Assembly (NCBI GenBank): GCA_016191115.1
Contig: JACPPG010000067.1
Location: forward strand, 30,206-94,205
Source of the DNA: Planctomycetia bacterium
GTDB lineage: Bacteria; Planctomycetota; Planctomycetia; Pirellulales; JACPPG01
DNA length: 64,000 nucleotides
Reading direction: 5' to 3'
Shown: positions 41,509 through 50,808 of the stretch, in pieces
How the letters are laid out: every line of letters begins with the position of its first letter
Numbering within the stretch: position 1 is the first letter of the stretch
The notes under the pieces: generated by a model
Seen by the model: the letters and a program-made list of their open reading frames with translations, nothing else
Told to the model about the DNA's origin: nothing
Database searches by the model: none
Program-made: the position numbers and the translations under genes

Positions 41509-43002
41509 CTAACCCTCAATTCCTTCGCTCCACTCGAAATCCGTCTCTAGTGGAAACAAGGGCCGCCGCCGATGCCGGTACTCGAAACGGCGCAGATCGG
41601 CGCTCGTGGCGCCCGGCGTGTCGACGCGGAGCAGGGCGGCGCACGCGGGCTCGTACGCGGCCACCGGGGCATGCACGCCCTTGATGATCAAAACGCGGAA
41701 TGCCGCGGGATCGACGCCGCAACTGGTGAGCTGGGCGAGGCTGAAGGGCACCATGCGGCGCGATGCGAGCATGATCGCGTGGCCGTTGTCGGTCCGCACG
41801 ATGGCGGTCGGTCCCATGTCGTAGTGCGTCTGCCCGCCGTGACGCGGTTGATCCTCGCGAAAACGTCCGTCGTGCACGCTGGCGACGACGCCCCGCGCCT
41901 CGAAAGGCTCGCCAGTTGCAGGGTCGGTTTTTCCCCCCACGCGCCTATGAAACCGGCTTCCAGTCCCGCCGGCGATGGCTGCCGCCGCGGCGGCCGGGTC
42001 GTAGAGGCACATAAAAGCCGGTCCCAACCCGGCTCGTGATACGGCGTGAAACAAAGCCGTGCTATCGGCAGGCGATCCGCCGCCCACGTTGTCCCCCATG
42101 TCCAAAAGGCCGACCGTGCCAGGTGTCTCGGCCGCCTGTCGCACGGCGTTCTCGATCGACGTCAAGCGTCCCACGAACTGGTCGCGGCGTTGCCAAAGAT
42201 ACGCGGCCAGCTCGCCGGCGCATCGCTGCCCTGCGGCCCGACTCTTGTCGCTCACGGCCAGGAAGCCGGAGCCCATCTCCGGCGTGTCCGCGTACGGAAA
42301 TCCAAGCATCACGCTTGTCGAAAGCATGCCCGGCCTGGCGACCAGCGTGTCGGCCAGTCTGTACAGCTCCCGGCATGGCAAGCTATCGGTGCGCTGCCGC
42401 TCGATATTGATTGCCACAGGCGGTAGCACGGCCGAAAGCTCCGGCCAGACTTCGCCGCGGAGCGTGCGGTCCATCAGTTGGGCGGCCTCCAGCCCGCGCT
42501 CGCGCTGATCCAGATGCGGATTGGTGCGGTAAGCGACGAGCGCCTGGCAGGCCTCGACCATCCGCCGGGAGACGTTGGCGTGCGGATCGAGCGTGCCAAT
42601 GATCGGCAGCCCCGCACCGACCCGCGCGCGGACGAGCGAGAGCCAATGCCCGTCGAAGTCCCGCTCGGCCTGGCACACCGCCGCCCCGTGCGGCGCCACG
42701 AGCAGCCCGTCGAGCGGGCCGGCGGCGGCGAGGGCCGCCAGCATTCGCGCGCCGAGTTCCTGCCCAGCCTCGGCCTTGATCGTGCCGCTGGGAATCGCCC
42801 ACGCGGCGAAGATCGGAACGGACTCGATCCCCGCGGCTTCGAGGCCGGCGAAGAATCCGCCGATTTCATGATGCGCGTCGACGTAGGCAGCGCGGATAGC
42901 CTCACCCTCAAGCAGGTGACATGCTCGGAAGTCCTCGATCGTCGTCGGCGCGGCAAGGAACGTGTTCGACTCGTGCTGCAGCGCGATGATGCCAACCCGC
43001 AT
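41509..43002 (-). CDS. M81 family metallopeptidase (MlrC-like)
   Basis: A 497-residue MlrC/DUF1485 protein. MlrC was found as a peptidase that degrades linear microcystin fragments, but most members act on other, unknown substrates. Conserved parts are the N-terminus VGIIALQHESNTF, VAPHGAAVCQ, GTLDPHANVSRRMVEACQAL and, in the C-terminal domain, LLDMGDNVGGGSPADST and AIVRTDNGHAIMLASRRMVP. Metal ligands are expected at ESNTF, DPHAN and the HGAA region. Third gene of an operon with the RraA-like and PLP-dependent genes (gaps of 16-18 bases), which suggests one catabolic route. Confidence 0.9.
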   Translation of the reverse strand: MRVGIIALQHESNTFLAAPTTIEDFRACHLLEGEAIRAAYVDAHHEIGGFFAGLEAAGIESVPIFAAWAIPSGTIKAEAGQELGARMLAALAAAGPLDGLLVAPHGAAVCQAERDFDGHWLSLVRARVGAGLPIIGTLDPHANVSRRMVEACQALVAYRTNPHLDQRERGLEAAQLMDRTLRGEVWPELSAVLPPVAINIERQRTDSLPCRELYRLADTLVARPGMLSTSVMLGFPYADTPEMGSGFLAVSDKSRAAGQRCAGELAAYLWQRRDQFVGRLTSIENAVRQAAETPGTVGLLDMGDNVGGGSPADSTALFHAVSRAGLGPAFMCLYDPAAAAAAIAGGTGSRFHRRVGGKTDPATGEPFEARGVVASVHDGRFREDQPRHGGQTHYDMGPTAIVRTDNGHAIMLASRRMVPFSLAQLTSCGVDPAAFRVLIIKGVHAPVAAYEPACAALLRVDTPGATSADLRRFEYRHRRRPLFPLETDFEWSEGIEG

Positions 43003-43020
43003 GGTCGCCTCGGAGGGTGT

Positions 43021-43689
43021 CTACAGCACGCCGAACTTCTGGTAGGCGTCCCAGGCCTTCATACCCGCGGCGATCGCGGCGCGGGTGGCGTGCTCGCCGT
43101 CGATCTTGCTCCATGCGGCTTCGAGCGCCTCTCGTTCGAGCGCCGCGGGCACGATGACCACGCCGTCCTCGTCGGCCACCACCAGATCCCCCGGCGCGCA
43201 CCGCACGCTCCCCAGCTCGACCGGCACGTCGACGTCGATCACCCTCTGCCGGTGCAGGCTGTCTCGCGGGCAGGCGCCGCGGGCGAAGACGGCAAAGCCC
43301 ATGGCGGTCATCGCCGCCACGTCGCGCACCGCGCCGTCGACGATGGCCCCCACGCAGCCGCGATTGCGCGCGGCCGTCGACAAGAGCTCGCCCCACAAGC
43401 CCGACCGCATCGAGCCGGCGGCCGCGGCCACGAGCACGTCGTCGGTTCGACAGGAATCGACCGCCTTCAACTCCAGCTCATACGGGTTGGCGTCGTCGTG
43501 CGCCATGTCGGCCCACAGGGTGGTTTTCGCGCGGCCGATCAGCTTGCGATGGCCGGTCATGGGCCGCAGGTCGATCGAGCAGACTTGCGCGCGATGGCCG
43601 AGGCGGTCCAGGGCGTCGCTGATCGCCGCGGTGTAAAGGTGTTGCCGCAAAAGAGCGAGCGAGAGATGCGGCGGGGCAGGGTCGGCCAT
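43021..43689 (-). CDS. RraA family protein (HMG/CHA aldolase-like)
   Basis: A 222-residue member of the RraA/4-hydroxy-4-methyl-2-oxoglutarate aldolase family. The signature WGELLSTAARNRGCVGAIVD then GAVRD contains the G-x20-R-D substrate and metal site of the aldolases, so it may be an enzyme rather than an RNase E regulator. ALDRLGHRAQV and GDLVVADEDGVVIVP are also typical. It sits between the PLP-dependent enzyme and M81 genes. Its product or substrate may be an alpha-keto acid; this is inference. Confidence 0.88.
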   Translation of the reverse strand: MADPAPPHLSLALLRQHLYTAAISDALDRLGHRAQVCSIDLRPMTGHRKLIGRAKTTLWADMAHDDANPYELELKAVDSCRTDDVLVAAAAGSMRSGLWGELLSTAARNRGCVGAIVDGAVRDVAAMTAMGFAVFARGACPRDSLHRQRVIDVDVPVELGSVRCAPGDLVVADEDGVVIVPAALEREALEAAWSKIDGEHATRAAIAAGMKAWDAYQKFGVL

Positions 43690-43705
43690 GGGTGCGAGCG
43701 ATTTG

Positions 43706-44797
43706 CTAGAGTGGAGGAACCAGGCAATCGATATCGTCCGGCGCGTCGAGCGTCGGGCATTCGGCCGCCTCGATCATGCGCTCGACCGACGCCTCGTCCT
43801 TGAAGCCGATGCCGGTCACGCAACATACCACAGTGGCGTCCGAGCGCAGATAGCCGGCTTTCCGCGCCGCGATCGCCCCGGCCACTGAGGTTGCCCCGGC
43901 CGGCTCGGAGAAGATGCCCTCCTCGCGCGCCAGCCGGGCCTGGGCGTCGAACACAGCCGCGTCGCTGACCAGGTGCCCGGTGCCGCCGCACGCGCGGCAG
44001 GCGCGAATCACGTCGTCGCCGTCGATGACCGAGGCCACCTGCAAGCCGCTCACCTTCGTGGTCGAGGTGGTGGGATGGGCCTGGCTGTCGCCGTCGCGCA
44101 ATGGGCCGGCGATTGTGTTGTTGCCCTCCGGCTGCACGCACTCCACGGCGACCGGCCGCCCGGCGAGCCCCAGCCTTCGCAGTTGCTCGAAGCCGCGCGC
44201 CGCGGCCAGCACCATGCCGCCCCCGCCGGCTTGGCAGAAGACGTGGTCCGGCCCGTCTTTGAGCTCCGCGGCCAGCTCGTAGGCGATCGTCTCGACGCCG
44301 GCCATGCCCAGCGGCGAGTAACGATAGGCGCTGATGTGCAGGGCGGCGCTACGCGCGGCGGCGAGCCGCGCAAGCCGTTCGAAGACGGCCGTCGTCACCC
44401 CCGCATCCAACCCGAAGCGGCGGACGCTGTAGATCCGCGCGCCGTAGGCCATCATCTGCCGCAGCTTGTTGCGGGCCGCGCCGTCGACGACGGCGACAAA
44501 GCAGGGAAGGCCCGCGGCTGCACAATAGGCCGCCAGCGCCGCGCCGGTGTTGCCACTGGAGGTGGCCAGGCACAGCTTCTGGCCGCGGGCGAGCATGCTG
44601 GCGACGGCGGCCGCGGCGAAGCGATCTTTGTACGAACCGGAGGGGTTGGTCGTCTCCAGCTTGAAGTACAGGTGATCGAGTCCCAACGACGGCCCGATGC
44701 GCCGCGACCGAACGAGCGGGGTCCCTCCCTCGCCGAGTGTGATCCGCGCCTCGGCCGGCGTCTCAGGCAGGAATTCAGCGAACCGCCAGATGCTCAT
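43706..44797 (-). CDS. PLP-dependent threonine synthase/dehydratase-like enzyme
   Basis: A 363-residue fold-type II PLP enzyme. The PLP lysine lies in ETTNPSGSYKDRFA, the phosphate-binding loop analogue is ATSSGNTGAALAAYC, and GGGGMVLAAARGFEQL follows. The sequence is closest to threonine synthase, but the operon with RraA-like and M81 genes argues for a role in amino-acid-derivative breakdown rather than biosynthesis. Its start at 44797 is the ATG where family similarity begins; the longer reading adds 32 unrelated residues. First gene of the operon. Confidence 0.88.
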   Translation of the reverse strand: MSIWRFAEFLPETPAEARITLGEGGTPLVRSRRIGPSLGLDHLYFKLETTNPSGSYKDRFAAAAVASMLARGQKLCLATSSGNTGAALAAYCAAAGLPCFVAVVDGAARNKLRQMMAYGARIYSVRRFGLDAGVTTAVFERLARLAAARSAALHISAYRYSPLGMAGVETIAYELAAELKDGPDHVFCQAGGGGMVLAAARGFEQLRRLGLAGRPVAVECVQPEGNNTIAGPLRDGDSQAHPTTSTTKVSGLQVASVIDGDDVIRACRACGGTGHLVSDAAVFDAQARLAREEGIFSEPAGATSVAGAIAARKAGYLRSDATVVCCVTGIGFKDEASVERMIEAAECPTLDAPDDIDCLVPPL

Positions 44798-44912
44798 GGT
44801 GATCCCGGGGCACGACTGAGTCGTGCCGAAACCGCTCTTGTGCGCCACTGGCTTGGCCGGCGGAGCCAGCGGCACACAGTGCACTAGACGCATGGGCGGC
44901 CATTGTATCAGG

Positions 44913-46667
44913 CTATTTCAACGCCGCGCACTCGCCCAGGCGGCGATCGATCTCTTGCTCGACTTGCCGATAGCCGGGGCCGTTCATCCCACCGTACTTC
45001 GTCCGAAGCTCGGCGGCCGAGAGGCCCTCGGGCAGGTCGGCGGCGGGCGGAAAGACGTCGTCGATTTTGAAGCTGGCGGCCAGGCGATCTTGCATCGCGC
45101 GCGCCGAGCCTTCGTCCCGCGTCGCCGCAAGCGCGAAGCGCGTGCCGGCCCGATTGGCCGCCATGTCGGCAAACGAGAAGCCGCTGCCGCCGCTCTCCGC
45201 GTCCACCGCCTCCTTGATCACGCCGATCTGGTCGCCGATCCGTTCGTTCGACAGCAGGGCCAAGGCGGCGCTCACGAGGAAGTGCTTCGTCCAGTCCGCC
45301 CGCTCGCGCAGGGTGACGATGCCGACGGTCCCCTTCGCCTGCTCTCGTAGCGAGTCATCCATCACCCGGCCCACCAACGGCTCGATGCGCTCGTGCCCCA
45401 GCAGGATTGCGAGCGCCAGGATGGCCGCCCGATTCTCAAGGGCCGGGTCGCCCCCATCGGATCGGTCGCGCGCCAGCCGAAACGCTTGCCGCACAAAAGC
45501 GCCGAACCGCTCCTCGCCCCGCGGCAGCGCGGGGGCCGCGGCCACGAGCTCGCGGACCTGGTCCTGCGTCTCGGAGAGCACGTCGGGCTTGCCCGCGATG
45601 CGGCGGGCCATCGCCGGCACCACGGTGGTGCTGAATTCGCCCGGCTTGAACACGGTTTCTATCGCGCCGGCCTCCAGACGCAGCGACTCGATCGAGGTGA
45701 TCACCAGGCCCAGGTCACGGTCAGCGTGAAGCGCCGAGGCAAGCGACGGCCCGACAAGCCGCAGCACGAACGACGGGATCGTCAGGCGGCCGATTCGGGC
45801 ACGGTCCAGGCTGAACCGCAATTCGCCATCTTCGATTTGCGCCCTGCCGGACGTTTGCACATTGAGGTACCGCTGGCCGCCCGATGGCAGCCTTAGCGAC
45901 ACGTCGAGGTCGGCCGATCCGTCGTGGAACACGATCTGCGCCTTGCGGGCATCTGACCCGCGCGACAGGACCAGCATCAGTAGTTCGTCGACTTCTTCCT
46001 CCGTAAGTCGAATTTGCCGGAGCTCGCCTTGTTGAGAACGGTTTGCGCGGATCACCTGCGCCAAGTGACGGCGCTCGGAGTCGCTGACCGGCATGGGTGG
46101 AAACGGCAATGGATCGCTCGCCAAGGCGCGCCATCCGAGCCATGCCGCGCCGGCGGCCAGAACGAATATCAGCCCGGCACATTGCGGGACCAGCCAGGCC
46201 AGCGCGCGGGGGCCGCGCAACCATGCCGCGCCGATCCATGCGCCGGCCACGTAGGCAGCAAGGGGCAGAACCAGGTGGCCCACGCTCGGCGCGGCGCCGA
46301 GCTCGCAAACGCGCACCACTATCGTCAGCGCGAGTCCCGCAAGAACAATGGCGATCGCGCGGGCCGACCGCCCGAGGCCGGCCAACAGCCCGCCCAGCGA
46401 AAGGGGCGCCAGCAGCCCCAGGAAGGCGAACCAGCCCAGCTCCGCCAGGCCGGCGAACATCACATGACGGACAACGTCCAGCGGCCGTGGGCCTTGCTCG
46501 GTGCCCCACGCCGACACATCGATCAAAGGCGCTCGCGCATGCAGCCAGATTCCATGGCCGCCTAACCACAGGACGACTGCCGCCAGCCCAAGCCTCGCGC
46601 ACCGGAGGCTGATGACAGACTGGCTTCCACCGATGGTCGCCCGTGGCTTCGTCGCCGGTCTTTCCAT
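44913..46667 (-). CDS. Large membrane protein of unknown function
   Basis: A 584-residue protein. The first about 190 residues hold five or six membrane helices (LGLAAVVLWLGGHGIWL, AELGWFAFLGLLAPLSLGG, AIAIVLAGLALTIVVRV, HLVLPLAAYVAGAWIGAAW, LIFVLAAGAAWLGW). The remaining 390 residues are extracytoplasmic or cytoplasmic, with EEEVDELLMLVLSRG and a beta-rich stretch (AQIVFHDGSADLDVSLRLPS), then a mostly helical end. I do not recognise a family. It begins on ATG 46667 and lies upstream of the PLP/RraA/M81 operon on the same strand with a gap of over 100 bases. Confidence 0.75.
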   Translation of the reverse strand: MERPATKPRATIGGSQSVISLRCARLGLAAVVLWLGGHGIWLHARAPLIDVSAWGTEQGPRPLDVVRHVMFAGLAELGWFAFLGLLAPLSLGGLLAGLGRSARAIAIVLAGLALTIVVRVCELGAAPSVGHLVLPLAAYVAGAWIGAAWLRGPRALAWLVPQCAGLIFVLAAGAAWLGWRALASDPLPFPPMPVSDSERRHLAQVIRANRSQQGELRQIRLTEEEVDELLMLVLSRGSDARKAQIVFHDGSADLDVSLRLPSGGQRYLNVQTSGRAQIEDGELRFSLDRARIGRLTIPSFVLRLVGPSLASALHADRDLGLVITSIESLRLEAGAIETVFKPGEFSTTVVPAMARRIAGKPDVLSETQDQVRELVAAAPALPRGEERFGAFVRQAFRLARDRSDGGDPALENRAAILALAILLGHERIEPLVGRVMDDSLREQAKGTVGIVTLRERADWTKHFLVSAALALLSNERIGDQIGVIKEAVDAESGGSGFSFADMAANRAGTRFALAATRDEGSARAMQDRLAASFKIDDVFPPAADLPEGLSAAELRTKYGGMNGPGYRQVEQEIDRRLGECAALK

Positions 46668-46850
46668 GAATGCGTTCCGCGGTGGCGGGCGTCAAAGGGC
46701 TATTTCGGACCAGCCCAATCCGGTTGCCGCGGCTCTCCATAGCCAGGGTAATCGTCGAACGGTGGCGCCGGCGAAGCGCGTGCCTCGATCCGCGAGCCAG
46801 TCGTGCCTCGCCGTGAGCAAGGACATCGCCATGCGGTTCGCGGAATCGGC

Positions 46851-47765
46851 TCAACGTTTCGCGACGAACCGCGCGATCTTCTCGGCCACGGCCGCTGGGT
46901 CTTCTATCAAAAAAAAGTGGCCCAGGCCCGATAGCTCATGATACTCGGCCTTTGGCGAGCGGCGCGCGAGTTCGCGACCCATTTCGAGGTGCGCGATCGG
47001 GTCGCCGTCGGCCCACACGAACTGGACAGGCATCGGCGCCGCTTCCAGCGCCCCCAGCCAGCGATCGGCGTGCAAATAGCGCTCCCGCATGTAGCCGGCC
47101 AGAGCGGCCAGGCGCAGGTGGCCGTCCTGATAACGCAAAAGGTCTTCCATCACGCGGGCGTCCTCGGGCGTAATCGCCTCGGGGCGCCGCATGAGCCCCT
47201 GCAGCGCCGGCACGTACACGCCCGTCATCACCGTGCGGCAGAATTCCATCGCCTGCGGCAGCGTCGCATTCGACGCAAGCTGTTCCTGAAAAGGCGTGAT
47301 GTGGGCAAGCCATTGCAGCATGCTGCCGTTGAGGAAGGTCGATGTCAGCACCTCGAACGCGAGCCGCCCTTCGGCCGCGCGGGCCAAAAGCTCGCAGTGC
47401 ACACTGGTTCCCAGGTCGTGACTCACGACGTGGGCCGCGCGGACGCCCAGCCGGCCGAGCAGCTCGACAACCGTGTCGGCCTGCTGAAAAAGCGAGTAGC
47501 TGTAGGCCTCCGGCTTATCCGATAGGCCGAACCCCAAGAGGTCAGGCGCGATCGTGCGGTAGCGCGAGGACAATCGCTCGACGACGCCACGCCAGTCGTA
47601 GGACGACGTCGGATATCCGTGCACCAACAGAATGGCCGGCGGCGTTTGATCGCCCGCGGGCCTGCGCTCGTGGACGAACATCCGATAGCCGGCCACCGGC
47701 TCGTGCCGCCCGGCGGCGAGCCAGGCCCGCGTGGCATCGCTCAATTGTTCGACAGCACGGGTCAT
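46851..47765 (-). CDS. Alpha/beta hydrolase with Asp-type nucleophile elbow (haloalkane dehalogenase/epoxide hydrolase-like)
   Basis: A 304-residue alpha/beta hydrolase. HGYPTSSYDWRGVVERL carries the HGxP oxyanion motif; the nucleophile elbow reads VVSHDLGTSV, with Asp where haloalkane dehalogenases and epoxide hydrolases have it. The His is in LSGLGHFFLIEDP. A cap domain lies between. The ATG at 47765 shares its A with the stop TGA of the preceding PEP-CTERM gene (TGATG), implying translational coupling. Substrate unknown. Confidence 0.88.
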   Translation of the reverse strand: MTRAVEQLSDATRAWLAAGRHEPVAGYRMFVHERRPAGDQTPPAILLVHGYPTSSYDWRGVVERLSSRYRTIAPDLLGFGLSDKPEAYSYSLFQQADTVVELLGRLGVRAAHVVSHDLGTSVHCELLARAAEGRLAFEVLTSTFLNGSMLQWLAHITPFQEQLASNATLPQAMEFCRTVMTGVYVPALQGLMRRPEAITPEDARVMEDLLRYQDGHLRLAALAGYMRERYLHADRWLGALEAAPMPVQFVWADGDPIAHLEMGRELARRSPKAEYHELSGLGHFFLIEDPAAVAEKIARFVAKR

Positions 47766-48973
47766 CAATGGCGCCGCAACCGGCGGGAATAGCCGACCAC
47801 GGCCGCGAGTCCCATGGCCGCGAGCAGAAGGGTCTGCGGCTCCGGCACGTGTGTCCCCAGCTCAAATGGTGAGAAGTTGTCCGTGACGAAGGTGATCGTG
47901 TGGTCCACGGCGTTCACCGTGCCGCCGAATTCCCAGTTCTTGGTGTTCTTGTTGAAGTGCCAGATGCCCAACTCCGCTTCATTCGTGCCCGCCGGCAAGA
48001 GCGCCGGATCGTAACGGAAAACGAGCGTGGCGGCCTGGCCTGGCTGCAGCCCGGTGTAGTCCACCGTCCAGATTTGCGGCGTGGCCGAGAGTCCAGCGGT
48101 CGAGGCGGCAAAGACGGGATTGTTCTCGGCGGCGGCGATCGCCTGCTGCGACAGGCCGCCGGAATTGGGAATCTGCTGCGCGAGAAAAGTGCCGCCGTTG
48201 GACCCGCCCGGCAGATTGATGGATACTCCGCCGGGGGTCGCCGCCCCGCCGAGCACGTCGGCGGTTGTGTCGTTGGGAGCAAGGGTGGCGATGTTGTCGG
48301 TCCCGAAGTGCGCGGTTGCCACGGCATTGAGCGTGAACTTCTCCGAGGCGCCCTGCGGACCGCTGGACGGCACGTAGTACCCCGAAATGCCCAGCGTCCA
48401 GTCGCCGGAGCCGGGCGCGGTTTGCGTCAGCGTCCACGTGCCCGAGGTGACCTGTCCGGTGTATCCGGTTTCGTCGAACGTGGCATTGGGAGGTTGCAGG
48501 AAAATCTCGGTCAGCGCGCCGCTGAGGACCTTGAACGACGTGGTGGTGGCCGGGAACGTGCCGCCGGAGCCGCTCAACACGCCGCTACTGAAATCCCAGC
48601 TCAGGTTGCTGTACTTGATTGCGAAAACCCCCGAGACGGCGCGGTAGAGCAGGTCCGAGTCCTGCTGGTAGTACCCGTCGCCGCCGAGGAGTTGAAGGCT
48701 CGTGGCGGTGTCGGCCAGCGGGTCGAAGCGCACGAGAAAATGGCCGCTCACGCTGCTGGTATCGCTTCCCGGCAACGTCGGCTGGTACGGCGCGTAGACG
48801 CCGCCAGTGGCCGAGTAGTTGAACGAGCTTTGCGCCTGGTTGATCGTGAAGACGACGTCGCGCGTCTCCGCCAGGCTGATGGCGGGACCGAACGCCGAGC
48901 AGCAAACAACGGCAGGGAGAACCAGGATCAAAGCGGTGCGCCACATCGTGGACCGTCGGAAACGCGCTGCCAT
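47765..48973 (-). CDS. PEP-CTERM sorting domain protein, unknown function
   Basis: A 402-residue secreted protein with signal peptide (WRTALILVLPAVVCCSAFG) and a C-terminal PEP-CTERM tail (VPEPQTLLLAAMGLAAVVGY then SRRLRRH) recognised by exosortase. The body is beta-rich: a domain starting VVFTINQAQSSFNYSATGG, and later a DYTGLQPGQAATLVFRYDPA region like fibronectin-type or autotransporter linkers. No catalytic motif. The gene is coupled to the alpha/beta hydrolase by a TGATG overlap, which is unusual for a secreted and a cytosolic protein. Confidence 0.85.
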   Translation of the reverse strand: MAARFRRSTMWRTALILVLPAVVCCSAFGPAISLAETRDVVFTINQAQSSFNYSATGGVYAPYQPTLPGSDTSSVSGHFLVRFDPLADTATSLQLLGGDGYYQQDSDLLYRAVSGVFAIKYSNLSWDFSSGVLSGSGGTFPATTTSFKVLSGALTEIFLQPPNATFDETGYTGQVTSGTWTLTQTAPGSGDWTLGISGYYVPSSGPQGASEKFTLNAVATAHFGTDNIATLAPNDTTADVLGGAATPGGVSINLPGGSNGGTFLAQQIPNSGGLSQQAIAAAENNPVFAASTAGLSATPQIWTVDYTGLQPGQAATLVFRYDPALLPAGTNEAELGIWHFNKNTKNWEFGGTVNAVDHTITFVTDNFSPFELGTHVPEPQTLLLAAMGLAAVVGYSRRLRRH

Positions 48974-49231
48974 GGCGAAGACTCCTATATGACCAGAATG
49001 AGGAACGATCGCGGAATGTCACTGAGCGCACGGATCGGAAAGTTCGCGGCGCGGAACGACGCGCCAGGCAAGAACCAGAGAGAGGCGCGAACCCAGGCAC
49101 CGCGGCGAGTAGCGAACGAGTGTTATCTACGTTGGCTTAGCGGTACCTAACCCAGAAGGATTGGTAGAGGCCGTCACTTTAGGGGAACGCACGGCGGAAT
49201 TCAAGTCTCTTCCGCTTTTATTCGCGGTTTT

Positions 49232-49316
49232 TCGAAAAAGGGGACGGGAATCGTTTTCGCAACGCGGTCGGCGTTGCGTACCGCGGCGCCGAAACACGAT
49301 TCCCGTCACCTTTTTC
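49232..49316. repeat. 21-bp inverted repeat (REP-like) after a DUF1501 gene
   Basis: CGAAAAAGGGGACGGGAATC (from 49232) and GATTCCCGTCACCTTTTTCG (to 49316) pair as 20 of 21 bases. It lies in the 48974-49328 gap, downstream of DUF1501-A, with nothing else recognisable there. It may act as a transcription stop. Confidence 0.75.
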
Positions 49317-49328
49317 GCGCACGCCAGT

Positions 49329-50720
49329 CTACGCGAGCACCGACTCGAGCACCCGGCCGGCCACGTCGGTCAGGCGGAAGTCGCGGCCGGCGTAGCGATA
49401 CGTCACCCGTTTGTGATCCAGACCCAACAGGTGCATGATCGTGGCATGATAGTCGTGGACGTGGGAGGGATCCTTGACGATCTGCATGCCGTACTCGTCG
49501 GTCTCGCCGTAGGCCATGCCGCCGCGGACGCCCCCGCCGGCCAGCAGGCAACTGAAGGCGTCGATGTAGTGCTCCCGCCCCTTGCCGTTGAACGTGGTGG
49601 GCGTACGGCCGAACTCCGTACAGATCGCCACCAAGGTGTCGTCCAACAGCCCGCGCTGCTTCAAGTCCTGAAGCAGGCCAGATAGCGCCCGATCCACGCG
49701 GAGCGCCTTGGGGCGGTGGTCTTGCATGTCGCCATGGGCGTCCCAATTGTCGTGCGAGCCGGTGTCGATCAGCTCGACCACGCGGACGCCGCGCTCCAAT
49801 AGCCGCCGCGCGACCAGGCATTGGGACGGGAAGGAACGATTGTCTCCCTGCTTTGCGCCGTATAGGTCGAGCGTCGCGGCCGACTCGCGGGCCAGGTCGA
49901 ACACCTCGGGCGCCGCCTGCATCATTCCCCGCGCGGTGTCGAAGCTGGCGGTGCGGGCGGGCAGATCGAGATCGTCCGCGCGGCCGTGGGCGTGCAGCTC
50001 GTTGATGTCGCGGAGCATCATCCGTTCCAACTCGGCGATGGCGACCGAGCGGGTGGGCGGTTTCAGATCGGGTATCGGCTCATCCCCCGGCACGATCCGC
50101 ACGCCCTGGTGCTCGGGCGGCAGGAAGTTGCAGTCGTACACCTGCGCGCCGGCGTAGGGCAGGTGCTCGGCCAATACGACGTACGAGGGCAGGTTCGGAT
50201 TGTGCGTGCCCAAGGCGTAGCTCAGCCAGGCGCCGATGCTGGGGAGCGGCACGGTTGACGAGCCCGTGTGCATCGCCAGCGTGGCCTGAAAGTGCTCGAC
50301 GATGTCGGTGTGCATGGTGCGGATGACGCACAAGTCGTCGGCCACGGTGCCCAGCCGTGGGAATAGCTCGCTCATCACCAGGCCCGATTGACCGCGATGA
50401 TGGAATTTGAACGGCGAAGGCATCAGCTTGCCGCTCTGGGCGGCGCGAAGCTGGTGCGTCGACAGCTCGCGGCCGCTGTCGGTGGCCAGCCGCGGCTTGT
50501 GGTCGAAGGTGTCGACATGGGAGAAGCCGCCGGTGAGAAAGATGAACAGCAGGCGATTGGCGCGGGGAGGAAAATGGGTCGGCCGGGGCGCGAGTGGGTG
50601 CCCGCCAAACACTTCCGCGGCGAGCGACAGCCGGCCATAGAGCCCTATGGCCGCCGCCGAGGCGCCGCCCGTGCAACCGGCCATGAAGCGGCGGCGGCTG
50701 ATGTTCGCGGATGTGTTCAT
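49329..50720 (-). CDS. DUF1501 protein A
   Basis: A 463-residue planctomycete DUF1501 protein, a sulfatase/alkaline-phosphatase-superfamily relative. A Tat signal (NISRRRFMAGCTGGASAAAI) directs export of a folded, cofactor-bearing protein. Core motifs are LLFIFLTGGFSHVDTFDHKP, DTGSHDNWDAHGDMQDHRPK and CTEFGRTPTTFNGKGREHYI. It is paired with the DUF1553 gene 88 bases upstream; such pairs are amplified in planctomycetes, with roles in polysaccharide breakdown proposed but unproven. Confidence 0.92.
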   Translation of the reverse strand: MNTSANISRRRFMAGCTGGASAAAIGLYGRLSLAAEVFGGHPLAPRPTHFPPRANRLLFIFLTGGFSHVDTFDHKPRLATDSGRELSTHQLRAAQSGKLMPSPFKFHHRGQSGLVMSELFPRLGTVADDLCVIRTMHTDIVEHFQATLAMHTGSSTVPLPSIGAWLSYALGTHNPNLPSYVVLAEHLPYAGAQVYDCNFLPPEHQGVRIVPGDEPIPDLKPPTRSVAIAELERMMLRDINELHAHGRADDLDLPARTASFDTARGMMQAAPEVFDLARESAATLDLYGAKQGDNRSFPSQCLVARRLLERGVRVVELIDTGSHDNWDAHGDMQDHRPKALRVDRALSGLLQDLKQRGLLDDTLVAICTEFGRTPTTFNGKGREHYIDAFSCLLAGGGVRGGMAYGETDEYGMQIVKDPSHVHDYHATIMHLLGLDHKRVTYRYAGRDFRLTDVAGRVLESVLA

Positions 50721-50808
50721 GGTTCGTAGCTCTCGAATCGTGGTGCACGCAGTGCACCCTGCCGTTTCGCCGCGGGGCCGCGGCGGCTAAGCGAGCGTTG
50801 GTTCATTC

